A DNA stretch of 64,000 nucleotides. Source: Helicobacter japonicus (lineage in GTDB: Bacteria > Campylobacterota > Campylobacteria > Campylobacterales > Helicobacteraceae). The translations under genes were made by a program, and so were the position numbers. Of the stretch, positions 1-9,257 are shown in pieces. The number at the start of each line of letters is the position of its first letter. Position 1 is the first letter of the stretch. The stretch is from NCBI RefSeq assembly GCF_000762845.2, contig NZ_JRMQ02000003.1:1-64000 (forward strand), read 5' to 3'. Below the pieces are notes generated by a model. That model worked only from the letters and a program-made list of their open reading frames with translations. It ran no database searches and was not told where the DNA came from.

Positions 1-1
1 A

Positions 2-793
2 AGGCATATCTTTTGGGATAGTCTGCTTTTGGGTGGATTCTTATATTTATGTGCATTTATTAAACTTCATCTTTTTGAACTTTACTACCTTATTCCTATT
101 TATTTTGTAAGTCTTAGTGCAATGCTTTATTTTCTCTATCATCTAAATCTTATACAATATAGAATCTTTAAAAGTATAGTTATACTCTGTGCTTTTCTTA
201 TGTGTATAAACACTATACCTATGGGCATATATAGCTATATAACTTTGAAGGTTGAGGGAATAAAGTTTCACGATACCCTAGCTTTTGTCGCACACAGAGC
301 AAAGGAGAAAGCAAATACCAATCAAACGCTTACGCTTTATTTTGAGGGCAATGGACGTGGTGAAAATTATGCCACTTGGTATTGGGGCTATTTTGCACAA
401 TATTTAGAAACAATCTATCATACACCACATTTTGATATCAAGACAAAAGATGAAAATTCCCCAACACTATGGGAGAAAATGAAACTATGGCATTACAATC
501 CACAATCACCACTAAGTATTTATAATAATGATAGTGTTACTACACCACAAAGTGGAGATTTAATAATCCTAAATAGTAGCACAATTCACAACATAAATGC
601 GCAATATATAGAGCAGCTTACACAAAAATATCGCTTGGTTTATGCCAGCAATGCCTTTGGAATACCCTATATTGCTCTAAAGCCTCTGCTAAAAACACTT
701 TTTAGGCAATCTCAAACCCTACAAGATGCGACACAGCATAATCAAAATATCTTTAAGTTGCCACTTAGAGATTATATCTTTGAAGTGCCTTAA
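2..793 (+). CDS. Membrane protein, C-terminal part (possible glycosyltransferase), cut by left edge
   Basis: The reading frame is open from the first base, so the gene starts outside the window; a TTG at 29 is only an internal codon. About 264 residues are visible. The first roughly 80 are hydrophobic and look like three membrane segments. The rest is a soluble domain rich in Tyr and Asn, probably periplasmic. This arrangement, membrane bundle followed by a C-terminal soluble domain, is seen in GT39/ArnT-like sugar transferases, but no catalytic motif is visible here, so the function is unassigned. It converges on the nickel importer genes, with only about 20 bp between the stop codons. Confidence 0.6.
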   Translation, partial: RHIFWDSLLLGGFLYLCAFIKLHLFELYYLIPIYFVSLSAMLYFLYHLNLIQYRIFKSIVILCAFLMCINTIPMGIYSYITLKVEGIKFHDTLAFVAHRAKEKANTNQTLTLYFEGNGRGENYATWYWGYFAQYLETIYHTPHFDIKTKDENSPTLWEKMKLWHYNPQSPLSIYNNDSVTTPQSGDLIILNSSTIHNINAQYIEQLTQKYRLVYASNAFGIPYIALKPLLKTLFRQSQTLQDATQHNQNIFKLPLRDYIFEVP

Positions 794-814
794 GATTTGT
801 TTTAGAATCTTTAT

Positions 815-1546
815 TCAAACCTCAATACCTTTAGGATTGGTTTTTAGCTCACCTTGTGCATTCATTACACATACATTATTGCATAGCCTTTTGGCTACTG
901 CCTCATCGTGTGTAATAAGTAAAATTGTGCGATTTTGCTCTTTTTGCCATTCTTTAAGAAACGCAATCACCTCTAAACACAGCTCATAATCAAGTCCGGA
1001 AGTGCTTTCATCAAGAATAAGAAGTTTTGGCTCTACAAGCAGTGCTCGTATAAGGCATATTCTTTGGGCTTCACCTCCTGAAATCATTGCTACATTTTTT
1101 TCTAAAATCTCCCTTTGCAACCCTAATGTTTCAAGCAAAGATTCAATATGTTTTAAATTCTCCTTATAAGTTGTGCCACGCAAATATATAAGTGGCTCAA
1201 TAAGATTCTCTAAACAACTCAAACGCGGATTAAGCGAGCCTATAGAATCTTGAAAGAGAATCTGCACTTGTGTGTAAAATAAACGCCTTTGGTGTATTGA
1301 AGAGAGTTTAAGAGGTTGATTATTAAAATATACCTCTCCTCTATGTCCCAACTCATCGAGTGTTGGGCTAAGTAGCCCACAGGCAATTTGAGCTAATGTG
1401 CTTTTACCACAACCACTTTTCCCCATAATTGCAAGACTCTCCCCTTCATTTAATTCTAAAGAAATATGTTTTAATACATTATTTTGTGTTGTTTTAAAGA
1501 ATCTATATGATTTATATTGATAAGATACATCACAAAGTTTTAACAT
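815..1546 (-). CDS. nikE: Nickel/peptide-type ABC transporter ATP-binding protein (NikE-like)
   Basis: This is a 243-residue ABC ATPase, the second nucleotide-binding subunit of the importer encoded upstream on the same strand. It has a Walker A GKSGCGKST near residue 42, the signature SGGEAQR, Walker B LLILDESTSGLD and the H-loop ITHD. It is the last gene of nikA-nikB-nikCD-nikE; its start overlaps the end of the fused permease/ATPase gene by 17 bp, with a purine-rich TAAGGAAAA ribosome site. The family (OppF/DppF/NikE) powers uptake of nickel chelates or peptides. The substrate is inferred from the NikA-like binding protein of the operon. Confidence 0.8.
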   Translation of the reverse strand: MLKLCDVSYQYKSYRFFKTTQNNVLKHISLELNEGESLAIMGKSGCGKSTLAQIACGLLSPTLDELGHRGEVYFNNQPLKLSSIHQRRLFYTQVQILFQDSIGSLNPRLSCLENLIEPLIYLRGTTYKENLKHIESLLETLGLQREILEKNVAMISGGEAQRICLIRALLVEPKLLILDESTSGLDYELCLEVIAFLKEWQKEQNRTILLITHDEAVAKRLCNNVCVMNAQGELKTNPKGIEV

Positions 1547-3254
1547 AGCTTTTTTCCTTACTTGTATATATGTCTTTCAAATGCTTTGTTGTAGGTGTTT
1601 TTGGAGTATAAAGATAAAAATCTTTATCCAAAGCCATATCTTCTACAATCTTGCCCTTATCTACCACATATACATATTGTGCCATATTTGCGACTACCTC
1701 TAAATCGTGTGTAATAAGTAAAATACCAATCTTTTTCTGCATTTGTAATGTATGTAAAGTCTCAAGAATCTCAAATGCTACATCTCTATTCAAATCACTT
1801 GTTGGTTCATCAGCAATTATAAATGGAGCTTGAGTGAGCAATGCTAAAGCTATCATTACTCGTTGCAACATACCTCCACTTAATTCAAAAGGATAAGAAT
1901 CAAGCACATATTGTGCGTATGATTTTGTTTGCGTATGAGATGCTTGCGTGTTAAAGCCAGATTCTTGAAGGCATTGTAATATAAATGATTTATCGTAGGG
2001 CTTATGAAGAGCCTGAAGTGTTTCTTTAAGGTGATAATGTATGCTTAAAAGCGGATTAAAACAAGTTCGTGGATTTTGCATAATACTTGCAAAAGCAAGT
2101 GAGCGATAATACCGGGGATTAATCACTTCATTATCAAGCATAATCTCACCGCTTGTTTGTGTAAGATTACTTGCAAGGAATCCCTGCAAAGCAAGGGCAC
2201 TTATAGATTTACCACTTCCACTTTTACCAAGTAATGCCACACATTCTCCACTTTTGATTTTAAGATTAAGATGAGAAATAAGAGGTGTAGAATCCATACA
2301 AATATGCAAATCACGCACCTGCAAAGTTTGTACATTTGAGAGGGAAATATTTTTAGAAAGGATCTGTTTAGAATCTTTAACCCTCTCATATTTTTTATTT
2401 AAATCATTGAGCATATTTTGCACCCCAAAATAATCTCTCAATGCCTCTCCAAGCAAATTACACGATGCCACACTCACAAAAAGTGCTAATCCCGGGTAAA
2501 GAATAAGCATAGGATAATCCCACATATAATCTTTTGCTTCATTGAGCATAATACCCCATTCAGGTATTGGTGGCTGCACTCCAAGCCCTAAAAATGATAA
2601 CCCAGCAATATGCAGCATAATATGTCCTATATCCATACTCGCGATAACTGCGCATTGAGAAAAAATTGGCACAAGCAAATGTCGCTTGAATCTTTGCCAA
2701 CCATTTGCGCCAAAAGTATAGGAAAGTGTAACAAACTCTTTGTTTTTAAGATTAAACACAATACTTCGCACGATTCTCGCATACCAAGCCCAATGCGTAG
2801 CAATGATTGCAATCATCACATTTTCTAACCCTACCCCAAGCATACCTATCAAAAACAAAGAAAGTGCGATAGTAGGCATACCCATAAAGACATCACAAAC
2901 ACGCATACAGAGAGTATCAATGCGTCCGCCAATAAATCCACATAGCCCACCTACACTTACACCTAAAACCACAATCCACGCAAGAATAACAAAAGTGCAG
3001 CCCAAAGAAATACTTGCCCCATAGAGAATCCTAGAGAATATATCTCGTCCTAAATAATCTGTGCCAAGCCAATGTTCTGCGCTCATAGGAGCTAACATCG
3101 CACTTAAATCCTGCATATCTGGTTCATAAGGAACAAGAATAGGTGCAAAAATTGCAATAAGTATGATAACACTCACACTTATGAGTGCCACCTTACCCCA
3201 CCAACCAAAATGTGCTAAATTATGAGAATGTAAAGTATTTGTATTTTTATTCAT
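1530..3254 (-). CDS. nikCD: Fused ABC permease-ATPase (NikC-NikD type)
   Basis: One 574-residue protein joins two subunits that are normally separate. Residues about 1-280 are a DppC/NikC-type permease with an N-terminal membrane segment, the LGTDYLGRD motif and the EAA loop region. Residues about 310-560 are an ABC ATPase with Walker A GKSGSGKS, signature LSGGMLQR, Walker B IIADEPTSD and an ITHD switch. The frame is continuous across the junction, so this is a real fusion rather than a misread stop. The start codon overlaps the stop of the NikB-like gene by 4 bp. The protein should pair with NikB in the membrane and NikE in the cytoplasm. Confidence 0.85.
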   Translation of the reverse strand: MNKNTNTLHSHNLAHFGWWGKVALISVSVIILIAIFAPILVPYEPDMQDLSAMLAPMSAEHWLGTDYLGRDIFSRILYGASISLGCTFVILAWIVVLGVSVGGLCGFIGGRIDTLCMRVCDVFMGMPTIALSLFLIGMLGVGLENVMIAIIATHWAWYARIVRSIVFNLKNKEFVTLSYTFGANGWQRFKRHLLVPIFSQCAVIASMDIGHIMLHIAGLSFLGLGVQPPIPEWGIMLNEAKDYMWDYPMLILYPGLALFVSVASCNLLGEALRDYFGVQNMLNDLNKKYERVKDSKQILSKNISLSNVQTLQVRDLHICMDSTPLISHLNLKIKSGECVALLGKSGSGKSISALALQGFLASNLTQTSGEIMLDNEVINPRYYRSLAFASIMQNPRTCFNPLLSIHYHLKETLQALHKPYDKSFILQCLQESGFNTQASHTQTKSYAQYVLDSYPFELSGGMLQRVMIALALLTQAPFIIADEPTSDLNRDVAFEILETLHTLQMQKKIGILLITHDLEVVANMAQYVYVVDKGKIVEDMALDKDFYLYTPKTPTTKHLKDIYTSKEKSYVKTL

Positions 3255-4249
3255 ACATTCTCCTTAATAGCAGATTCAAAATGATAAACCTGTCCTTTTT
3301 GTGCATTTTCTGCATTTTCCATTTGTTTGCGTATGCGTGGGTCAAGCAATCCATAGCAAATATCTACTATTGCATTACACAACACAAAACAAAAACTTAA
3401 TACAACGATAAAACATTGAATCACAGGATAATCGTGATTAGCTATGCCCTGAATACTATAAAGCCCAATACCTGGCAGGGCAAAGACACTCTCAATCACA
3501 AGTGCCCCACCAATCAACTCACCAAGGTGCATACCCATTGCCGTAAAAATAGGTAAAAACGCATTATAAAAAATATGCTTGACATAAAGCCTCCAGCCTT
3601 TAATGCCACGCATCTTTGCATAAATTACATATCTATCTTTTTGAGCCTCTAACATATTAGCCCGAATTAATCTCGTATTGATACATATTGACATTAGCGC
3701 AATACTTATGCTCGGCAAGATAAAGCTTTGCGCTCCCTCTATGCCTATTGCTGGTAACCACCCAAGATAAATACAAAAAAACAGCATAAGTAAAAAAGCA
3801 AACCAAAAATTTGGTGTGCTTACACCAATAAAACAAAAAAAACGAATGAGAAAATCAGGGAATCTATTATGATAATACACACTTAGAATCCCTAATGGCA
3901 CAGAACATATAAAGGTAAGCACAAAACCACAGGCAACCAGTATAAGAGTTGTTGGCAAAAAATGTAAAAAATCTTCACTCACACTTCTCCCTGTCATATA
4001 TGATGTTCCAAAATCAAGCTGCATTGCACTTTGTAGCCACAAAACATATTGCGTGAGAATTGGTTTATCTAGCCCAAAACTATGGCGAATCTCCTCCACA
4101 AGTTCAGGTGTGGCAGGAAGATTAGAATTAATAATATAAGTCATCACAGGGTCGCTTCCACTTAAACGCAATAAACAAAATACCACCAAAGATGCCACAA
4201 ACATAATAGGCACAAGCCATAAGATTCTATAAAAAATAAGTCGCTTCAT
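3251..4249 (-). CDS. nikB: Nickel/peptide ABC transporter permease (NikB-like)
   Basis: The 332-residue inner-membrane permease belongs to the DppB/NikB family. It has an N-terminal membrane segment, a periplasmic stretch containing the typical SGSDPV and the FGLDKPI-like motif, then five or so further membrane segments with the coupling EAQKDRYV region facing the ATPase. The length is normal for the family. It lies 17 bp downstream of nikA and overlaps the fused permease/ATPase gene, so the four genes are almost certainly cotranscribed. Confidence 0.85.
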   Translation of the reverse strand: MKRLIFYRILWLVPIMFVASLVVFCLLRLSGSDPVMTYIINSNLPATPELVEEIRHSFGLDKPILTQYVLWLQSAMQLDFGTSYMTGRSVSEDFLHFLPTTLILVACGFVLTFICSVPLGILSVYYHNRFPDFLIRFFCFIGVSTPNFWFAFLLMLFFCIYLGWLPAIGIEGAQSFILPSISIALMSICINTRLIRANMLEAQKDRYVIYAKMRGIKGWRLYVKHIFYNAFLPIFTAMGMHLGELIGGALVIESVFALPGIGLYSIQGIANHDYPVIQCFIVVLSFCFVLCNAIVDICYGLLDPRIRKQMENAENAQKGQVYHFESAIKENV

Positions 4250-4266
4250 ATATTCTCCTTAAGCCC

Positions 4267-5829
4267 TCACTCATACATTTCCCAAAATGGCACTTCATAA
4301 CCAAGCACTCCCATATTGATACCCTTAATCTTTTTATGAGCGACTGCTTTGTTTCTTTGATAAGTAAGCGGTATAAAAATACTACTGTCTCGCAATAAAA
4401 CCACAACTTCATTAAGTGTGTCCAAAAAAGCTTTGGTTTTAGGAGGAAGCGATATTAATCGCAAAATCAGCTCTTCAATTGCAGCTTTTGAACTTAATCC
4501 TAATAATGCAGCATAACTGCCGTGTCCAGGCACACGCATTGAATATAACTCGCTCAAAGGTTCATAAGGCATACCCCAAGTTTCGTGAAACGCCACATCA
4601 AATGCACCTTGAAGCAAACGATTTGCATAAATTGTTGGCTCACTCGCGCTCAAACGCACTTTAATCCCTAATTGCTTAAATTCATTTTGCAGGATTTCAG
4701 CAATCATTCTATGCACAGGATTATTTCCCATAAAGAGTATTTCTACACCTTTTTCACGTAATAATGTAGCTTTAGAATCTTGCAAAAGTAAAGCGATAGC
4801 TTGTTTGGCTTCTTGTGGTTGATAGGGTGTAGAAAATGAAATCTGTGTGCCTAGTGTTTGGTAAAATGTAGGTGAAAAAAGCATATCTGCGCTCTCTTGT
4901 AAATCTCCAAATACTGCTCGAACAATCTTTGTTTTATCAATACCCAAAATAATATTTTTACGTAATGCTATCGAATCCTTTTCATCATTTAAAATGAAAG
5001 CTGGTGCTGAGGAATTAAGCAAAAGGCTTGTGCTACGAATAGGTGGGCTAAGATAGGTAGCAAATTTTGAATCTTTGCGCATACTTTTAAAAATCTCTAA
5101 TGGAATCTGGTCATTTCCATAAATTAAATCCACCTGTCCGCTTTTTAATGCAGCAATTTTTGAGTTTGGGTCAAAAATCACTTTGAAAAAAATCTCATCA
5201 TAATACATACCATTATACGCGTCTTTATTCCAATAATGCGGATTTTTCTGCATTGTATCACTTACACCTAGCACAGATTGGGTAAGCATATAAGGACCTG
5301 TGCCAATGGGCTTTGGGTTATATTTAATGAGATTCAAGTCTTGTGGAAATGCACTCGGGGCAAGGAATCTAAATGGACGTGGCACAGCAAGCTCATTTAG
5401 TGTAGGTGTATAAGGGGCTTTAAGCTTAAGGCGCACTTTGAATTCACCTAACTTTTCTACACCCTCAAGGCGCAGAATCAAGCCACTCCACGAATGTCTG
5501 ATTCTATTTTTCAGCACTGATGTAAAATTTATCACTACTGCATCGGCGTTAAATGCCTCACCATTAGAAAACTTCACATTCTCTCGCAGTATAAAATCAT
5601 AACTTAATCCGTCTTTACTCACGCTCCACGAAGTTGCAAGGCTTGGAATAATATTACCTTTTTTATCTACACTCACTAAACCCTCATAAATAGCATTTTG
5701 TGCAAACATTTCATTACCTTGATAGCCCTGTGGATTCATTACTCCAACATTTCCAGATACTGCCATCGTGAGTATATTTTTCCCATACATTATGCCTATA
5801 CACATAAGCACCGCTATGATGACACGCAC
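4267..5829 (-). CDS. nikA: Periplasmic nickel-binding protein of ABC importer (NikA family)
   Basis: This is the 520-residue solute-binding protein of the importer. Two upstream ATGs exist, but the GTG at 5829 is preceded by a good GAGGAGAG ribosome site and starts a clean signal peptide (RVIIAVLMCIGIMYG), so I chose it. The assignment to NikA rather than a general peptide binder rests on segments I recognise from E. coli NikA: PRPFRF (Arg), a TWGMPYEP tryptophan motif and SMRVPGH, where E. coli NikA places the Arg, Trp and His that hold the nickel-histidine complex. FSNGEAFNADA and GTGPY are family motifs. In Helicobacter, imported nickel serves urease and hydrogenase. Confidence 0.8.
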   Translation of the reverse strand: MRVIIAVLMCIGIMYGKNILTMAVSGNVGVMNPQGYQGNEMFAQNAIYEGLVSVDKKGNIIPSLATSWSVSKDGLSYDFILRENVKFSNGEAFNADAVVINFTSVLKNRIRHSWSGLILRLEGVEKLGEFKVRLKLKAPYTPTLNELAVPRPFRFLAPSAFPQDLNLIKYNPKPIGTGPYMLTQSVLGVSDTMQKNPHYWNKDAYNGMYYDEIFFKVIFDPNSKIAALKSGQVDLIYGNDQIPLEIFKSMRKDSKFATYLSPPIRSTSLLLNSSAPAFILNDEKDSIALRKNIILGIDKTKIVRAVFGDLQESADMLFSPTFYQTLGTQISFSTPYQPQEAKQAIALLLQDSKATLLREKGVEILFMGNNPVHRMIAEILQNEFKQLGIKVRLSASEPTIYANRLLQGAFDVAFHETWGMPYEPLSELYSMRVPGHGSYAALLGLSSKAAIEELILRLISLPPKTKAFLDTLNEVVVLLRDSSIFIPLTYQRNKAVAHKKIKGINMGVLGYEVPFWEMYE

Positions 5830-5903
5830 TTTCTCTCCTCGAAAAATTAAAAATATCAATAATATATAGTATATCATACTCATTGCATAAAAAAATAAAT
5901 TAA

Positions 5904-5916
5904 GTATTATTAATAC
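5904..5916. promoter_or_regulatory. 13-bp palindrome upstream of nikA
   Basis: GTATTA-T-TAATAC is a perfect inverted repeat with a one-base centre, in the 188-bp gap between divergent nikA and proB. It could be an operator for nikA, for example for a metal-responsive repressor, but it does not match the E. coli NikR spacing (GTATGA-N16-TCATAC), and I see only the left half of the H. pylori TATTATT-N11-AATAATA pattern. The function is unproven. Confidence 0.25.
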
Positions 5917-5982
5917 CCTACGCTAAAATTTTTATTCAAGATTCACATAATCATTTTTAAGCGATTTAAGGGCGATGTTAGA

Positions 5983-5988
5983 TATAAT
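5983..5988 (+). promoter_or_regulatory. Candidate sigma-70 -10 box for proB operon
   Basis: A perfect TATAAT lies 30 bp before the proB start codon, in an AT-rich tract without a clear -35 box. That is normal for Helicobacter housekeeping promoters. It would head the long proB-fmt-birA-parA-parB run. Confidence 0.5.
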
Positions 5989-6017
5989 GCGCTCTTTATT
6001 TTTAAAAAAGGGCATAT

Positions 6018-6812
6018 ATGCAAAAACCACGTATCGTTTTAAAAGTCGGCTCATCAAATCTCTGCAATGGCAAAGTCATTGATAAAACACAGATTCAAGC
6101 ACTTGCAAAAATCATTAGCGAATTAAAAACACAATATGATGTAATTCTTGTAAGCTCTGGAGCAGTAGCAAGTGGGCATACTGCTTTGCATATTGATAAA
6201 AATATATTACAAAATAGACAAGCTTTAGCAAGCATTGGGCAGCCCTTACTTATGGAATCTTATCGCAATGCTTTTGAGCAATACAATATTACTATCGCTC
6301 AACTTTTACTTGTATGGCGCGATTTTGATTCACGCAGGCATACAGATTATGCACGAAACACAATTGATACGCTTTTAGCTCACAATGTGCTTCCTATTAT
6401 TAATGAAAATGATACAATTGCTACCGATGAAATTGTATTTGGCGATAATGATAGGCTGGGTGCGTATGTAGCGCATTATTTTGGCGCAAAGATTCTTGTG
6501 ATTCTAAGTGATATTGATGGCTACTTTGATAAAAATCCACATCATCATAGTGATGCAAAAATCCTCCCTATCGTGCATACAATCGCACCTAGTGCCTTAG
6601 AAGAAAGCCATACACCAAATGAAAATTTTGCTACTGGCGGCATTGTTACTAAACTCTTAGCGGCTAACTTTTTACTTCAACATAGAGAAATGATGTTTTT
6701 AAGCCACGGGCGAAAACTCAATGTATTGCGAGATTTTTTACTCCATAAAAAGCACACCTCTGGCACACTATTTTGCCCTGCGGATTCTAAGGATATAGAG
6801 GCACTTATATGA
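6018..6812 (+). CDS. proB: Glutamate 5-kinase, short form without PUA domain
   Basis: ProB phosphorylates L-glutamate with ATP, the first step of proline synthesis in the cytoplasm. The 264-residue protein contains only the amino-acid kinase domain: KVGSSNLCNG near the N terminus, LVSSGAVASG for substrate binding, NENDTIATDEI and FGDNDRLGAYVA, and ATGGIVTKLLAA near the end. E. coli ProB carries an extra C-terminal PUA domain of about 100 residues that is absent here, as in many epsilonproteobacteria. Its stop overlaps the fmt start by 4 bp. Confidence 0.93.
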   Translation: MQKPRIVLKVGSSNLCNGKVIDKTQIQALAKIISELKTQYDVILVSSGAVASGHTALHIDKNILQNRQALASIGQPLLMESYRNAFEQYNITIAQLLLVWRDFDSRRHTDYARNTIDTLLAHNVLPIINENDTIATDEIVFGDNDRLGAYVAHYFGAKILVILSDIDGYFDKNPHHHSDAKILPIVHTIAPSALEESHTPNENFATGGIVTKLLAANFLLQHREMMFLSHGRKLNVLRDFLLHKKHTSGTLFCPADSKDIEALI

Positions 6813-7723
6813 AACTTATCCTTGCTGGGACACCTGCCTTTGCTTCAGCAATCTTTGCTCCATTGATAGAAAACAAGACATTTGAGATTCTCGCACTTAT
6901 CTGTCAGCCTGATAAGCCATTTGGACGTAAAGGCGAGCTCAAATCTCCACACACAAAAGAAACTTTTTTATCACAAGATATACAGATTCTCCAGCCTGAT
7001 AAAATAACTGAATCTGTGATTGCCACACTTCAAGCCCTAAAACCTGATGCTATACTTGTGGTGGCATACGGGAAAATTCTCCCCAAAGCCTTTTTGGATA
7101 TTGCACCTTGCATTAATATTCACGCTTCCATCTTGCCACTATGGCGTGGTGCAAGCCCTTTACAGCAAATGATTCTCTCCCAAAATGCATATTTTGGTAT
7201 AACCGCTATGAAAATGAATGAAAAGCTTGATGAAGGTGATATTTTGGGTATATCATATTTGCCAAACACTAGACAAAGCATTACAGAGCTATCCTTACAA
7301 CTCGCATCTATTGGAGCAAAACTAGCACAATATGTGCTTACGCATTTGCAAAAAATTGAGCCTTTAAGACAAATCAATGCTGATGCAAGCTATTGCACAA
7401 AAATCAAAAAAAGTGATGGCTGCGTAAGTTTAGAATCTGCTAATGATGTATATAGACACTATCTCGCTTATTGTGAATGGCCTCATATTTTTATAAAGAG
7501 CACAAAAGGCTACACACTTAAACTCTTTGATGTCGCCCTTATAGAATCCTGCAACACTCACAAAGTAGGTGAAATTTTAAACATAGAATCTCAAAGCATT
7601 GTCATTGGCTGTAAATGCGGAAGTGTGCGTATAGGCTCATTGCAACAAGAAGGGAAGGCAAAGCTTAATGCTGCAATTTACCTACGCGGCAAAAGATTAA
7701 ATGTTGGCGATATATTATGCTAA
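6809..7723 (+). CDS. fmt: Methionyl-tRNA formyltransferase
   Basis: Fmt transfers a formyl group from 10-formyltetrahydrofolate to initiator Met-tRNA. The 304-residue protein has the N-terminal Rossmann-like domain starting KLILAGTPAFA, the catalytic segment INIHASILPLWRGASP (Asn and His of the active site) and KMNEKLDEGDIL with the catalytic Asp, followed by the C-terminal OB-like domain ending ILC. The length is typical. It overlaps both proB upstream and birA downstream by a few bases, so translation is probably coupled. Confidence 0.95.
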   Translation: MKLILAGTPAFASAIFAPLIENKTFEILALICQPDKPFGRKGELKSPHTKETFLSQDIQILQPDKITESVIATLQALKPDAILVVAYGKILPKAFLDIAPCINIHASILPLWRGASPLQQMILSQNAYFGITAMKMNEKLDEGDILGISYLPNTRQSITELSLQLASIGAKLAQYVLTHLQKIEPLRQINADASYCTKIKKSDGCVSLESANDVYRHYLAYCEWPHIFIKSTKGYTLKLFDVALIESCNTHKVGEILNIESQSIVIGCKCGSVRIGSLQQEGKAKLNAAIYLRGKRLNVGDILC

Positions 7724-8457
7724 ATGAGACATCGCAAAATAATAGCAATACGCAGCAATATATTTTTACATCTACCTTTATTACATTGCTTAAAAAACAA
7801 ATGTATCATTTTGATACATTACCCTCTACCCAAACTTATGCCATTGAAATGCTTAAAAGTCAAAAATTCACTCCTCCTTTTTGTATCCAAGCTACACACC
7901 AAACACAAGGTATAGGGAGTCGAGGAAACCAATGGGAAAATATGCCACGAGGACTTATGTTTTCGTTTGCACTACCTTTAAATAGTCTGCCACAAGACTT
8001 AAAAATAGAATCAAGCTCAATATTTTTTGGCGTCATTATACGTGAATTTCTTGCTTCACTAGGCTCAAATGTATGGCTTAAATATCCTAATGATTTGTAT
8101 ATTAAGAGGCATAAAATTGGTGGGATTCTTACGCAAAAAGTGCAGGATAATCTCATCTGTGGTATAGGCATAAATCTTTATAATCCACTTACCTCTTTAA
8201 TTTCCCAAAAATACGCTACTTTAGAAGAATCTATAAGCATCAATATACAGCCTAAAAGCTTTTTAGAGGATTTTTTTGAAAGCTTTGAAAATTTTATATC
8301 GTGGAAGCAGATTTTTAGTATTTATAAGTTAGAATTTCACAAAAATAATTCATTTTTTTTTCATCTCAATGAAGAACGCGTCAGTTTAAAAGATGTGATT
8401 CTTAATGAAGATGGCTCTTTGAGCGTGAATGGAAAAAGAATTTACAGCTTACGATAA
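7717..8457 (+). CDS. birA: Biotin--[acetyl-CoA-carboxylase] ligase, HTH-less
   Basis: BirA attaches biotin to the carrier protein of acetyl-CoA carboxylase. Visible motifs are STQTYA near the start of the catalytic domain, GIGSRGNQWE (the GRGRxGR-like biotinyl-AMP loop), LKYPNDLYIKRHKIGGIL with the catalytic Lys, and GIGINLY. There is no N-terminal DNA-binding domain, so this is a monofunctional ligase unlike E. coli BirA. The ATG at 7717 overlaps fmt. A second ATG at 7804 would begin right at the family core; neither has a convincing ribosome site, so the start is uncertain. A T9 run at 8353-8361 encodes FFF. Confidence 0.9.
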   Translation: MLNETSQNNSNTQQYIFTSTFITLLKKQMYHFDTLPSTQTYAIEMLKSQKFTPPFCIQATHQTQGIGSRGNQWENMPRGLMFSFALPLNSLPQDLKIESSSIFFGVIIREFLASLGSNVWLKYPNDLYIKRHKIGGILTQKVQDNLICGIGINLYNPLTSLISQKYATLEESISINIQPKSFLEDFFESFENFISWKQIFSIYKLEFHKNNSFFFHLNEERVSLKDVILNEDGSLSVNGKRIYSLR

Positions 8458-8466
8458 GGAGAGACT

Positions 8467-9252
8467 ATGTGTGAAATTATAACAATAGCAAATCAAAAAG
8501 GTGGTGTAGGTAAAACAACCACTGCTGTGAATCTGGCAGCTTTTTTAGCTTCAGCAAATAAAAATGTGCTTATTATTGACTATGATCCCCAAGCAAATGC
8601 GACAACGAGCTTTGGTATTCGCCGTAATAAAATAGAATTTGATATGTATCACGTGCTTACAGGCTCAAAAAAACTTTCACAAATTATACTTAAAACAGAT
8701 ATTCCAAATCTTGATATTGCACCTTCAAACATTGGTCTAGCAGGCATTGAGAAAGAATTTTATAATAAAAACAACATCAAAGGACGCGAACTTCTTTTAA
8801 GTAAAAAAATTGAAGAGATAAAAAATCAGTATGACTTTATTGTTATTGACTCTCCTCCTGCATTAGGCTCACTTACCGTTAATGCTCTTGCTGCTGCAGA
8901 TTCTGTTATCGTGCCGATTCAATGTGAATTTTTTGCGCTTGAGGGATTAGCGCAATTGCTAAATACAATTAAACTTCTTAAAGATACGATTAACCCGCGT
9001 CTTAATATTAAAGGATTTTTGCCCACTATGTATTCAGGACAACATAATCTTTCAAGACAAGTATTTGAAGAGCTTACACAACATTTTAGTAAAGATCTTT
9101 TTAAAGAAAAGGGTGAATTTATTATCGTTCCACGTAGTGTCAAACTCGCAGAATCTCCAAGTTTTGGCAAACCTATAATGCTTTATGATAATCGCTCCAA
9201 TGGAAGTGTGGCTTATGAAAATCTTGCTCGTGTTATCTTACAAGGAGCATAA
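8467..9252 (+). CDS. parA: Chromosome partitioning ATPase ParA/Soj
   Basis: ParA-type ATPases bind DNA and with ParB segregate replicated origins. The 261-residue protein has the deviant Walker A KGGVGKTTT near residue 11, DYDPQANATTS, the Walker B-like FIVIDSPPALG and the IVPIQCEFFALEGL motif. It has no N-terminal HTH, so it is the short chromosomal Soj type. A GGAGA ribosome site precedes the ATG. It sits directly upstream of parB. Confidence 0.95.
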   Translation: MCEIITIANQKGGVGKTTTAVNLAAFLASANKNVLIIDYDPQANATTSFGIRRNKIEFDMYHVLTGSKKLSQIILKTDIPNLDIAPSNIGLAGIEKEFYNKNNIKGRELLLSKKIEEIKNQYDFIVIDSPPALGSLTVNALAAADSVIVPIQCEFFALEGLAQLLNTIKLLKDTINPRLNIKGFLPTMYSGQHNLSRQVFEELTQHFSKDLFKEKGEFIIVPRSVKLAESPSFGKPIMLYDNRSNGSVAYENLARVILQGA

Positions 9253-9257
9253 GAACA

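Noticed and set aside
5852-5879. E. coli-type NikR operator upstream of nikA
   Set aside because: TCATAC is present but no GTATGA occurs 16 bp away.
8353-8361. T9 run in birA as a slippage switch
   Set aside because: The gene is intact and essential, and T/A runs are common in this AT-rich sequence.
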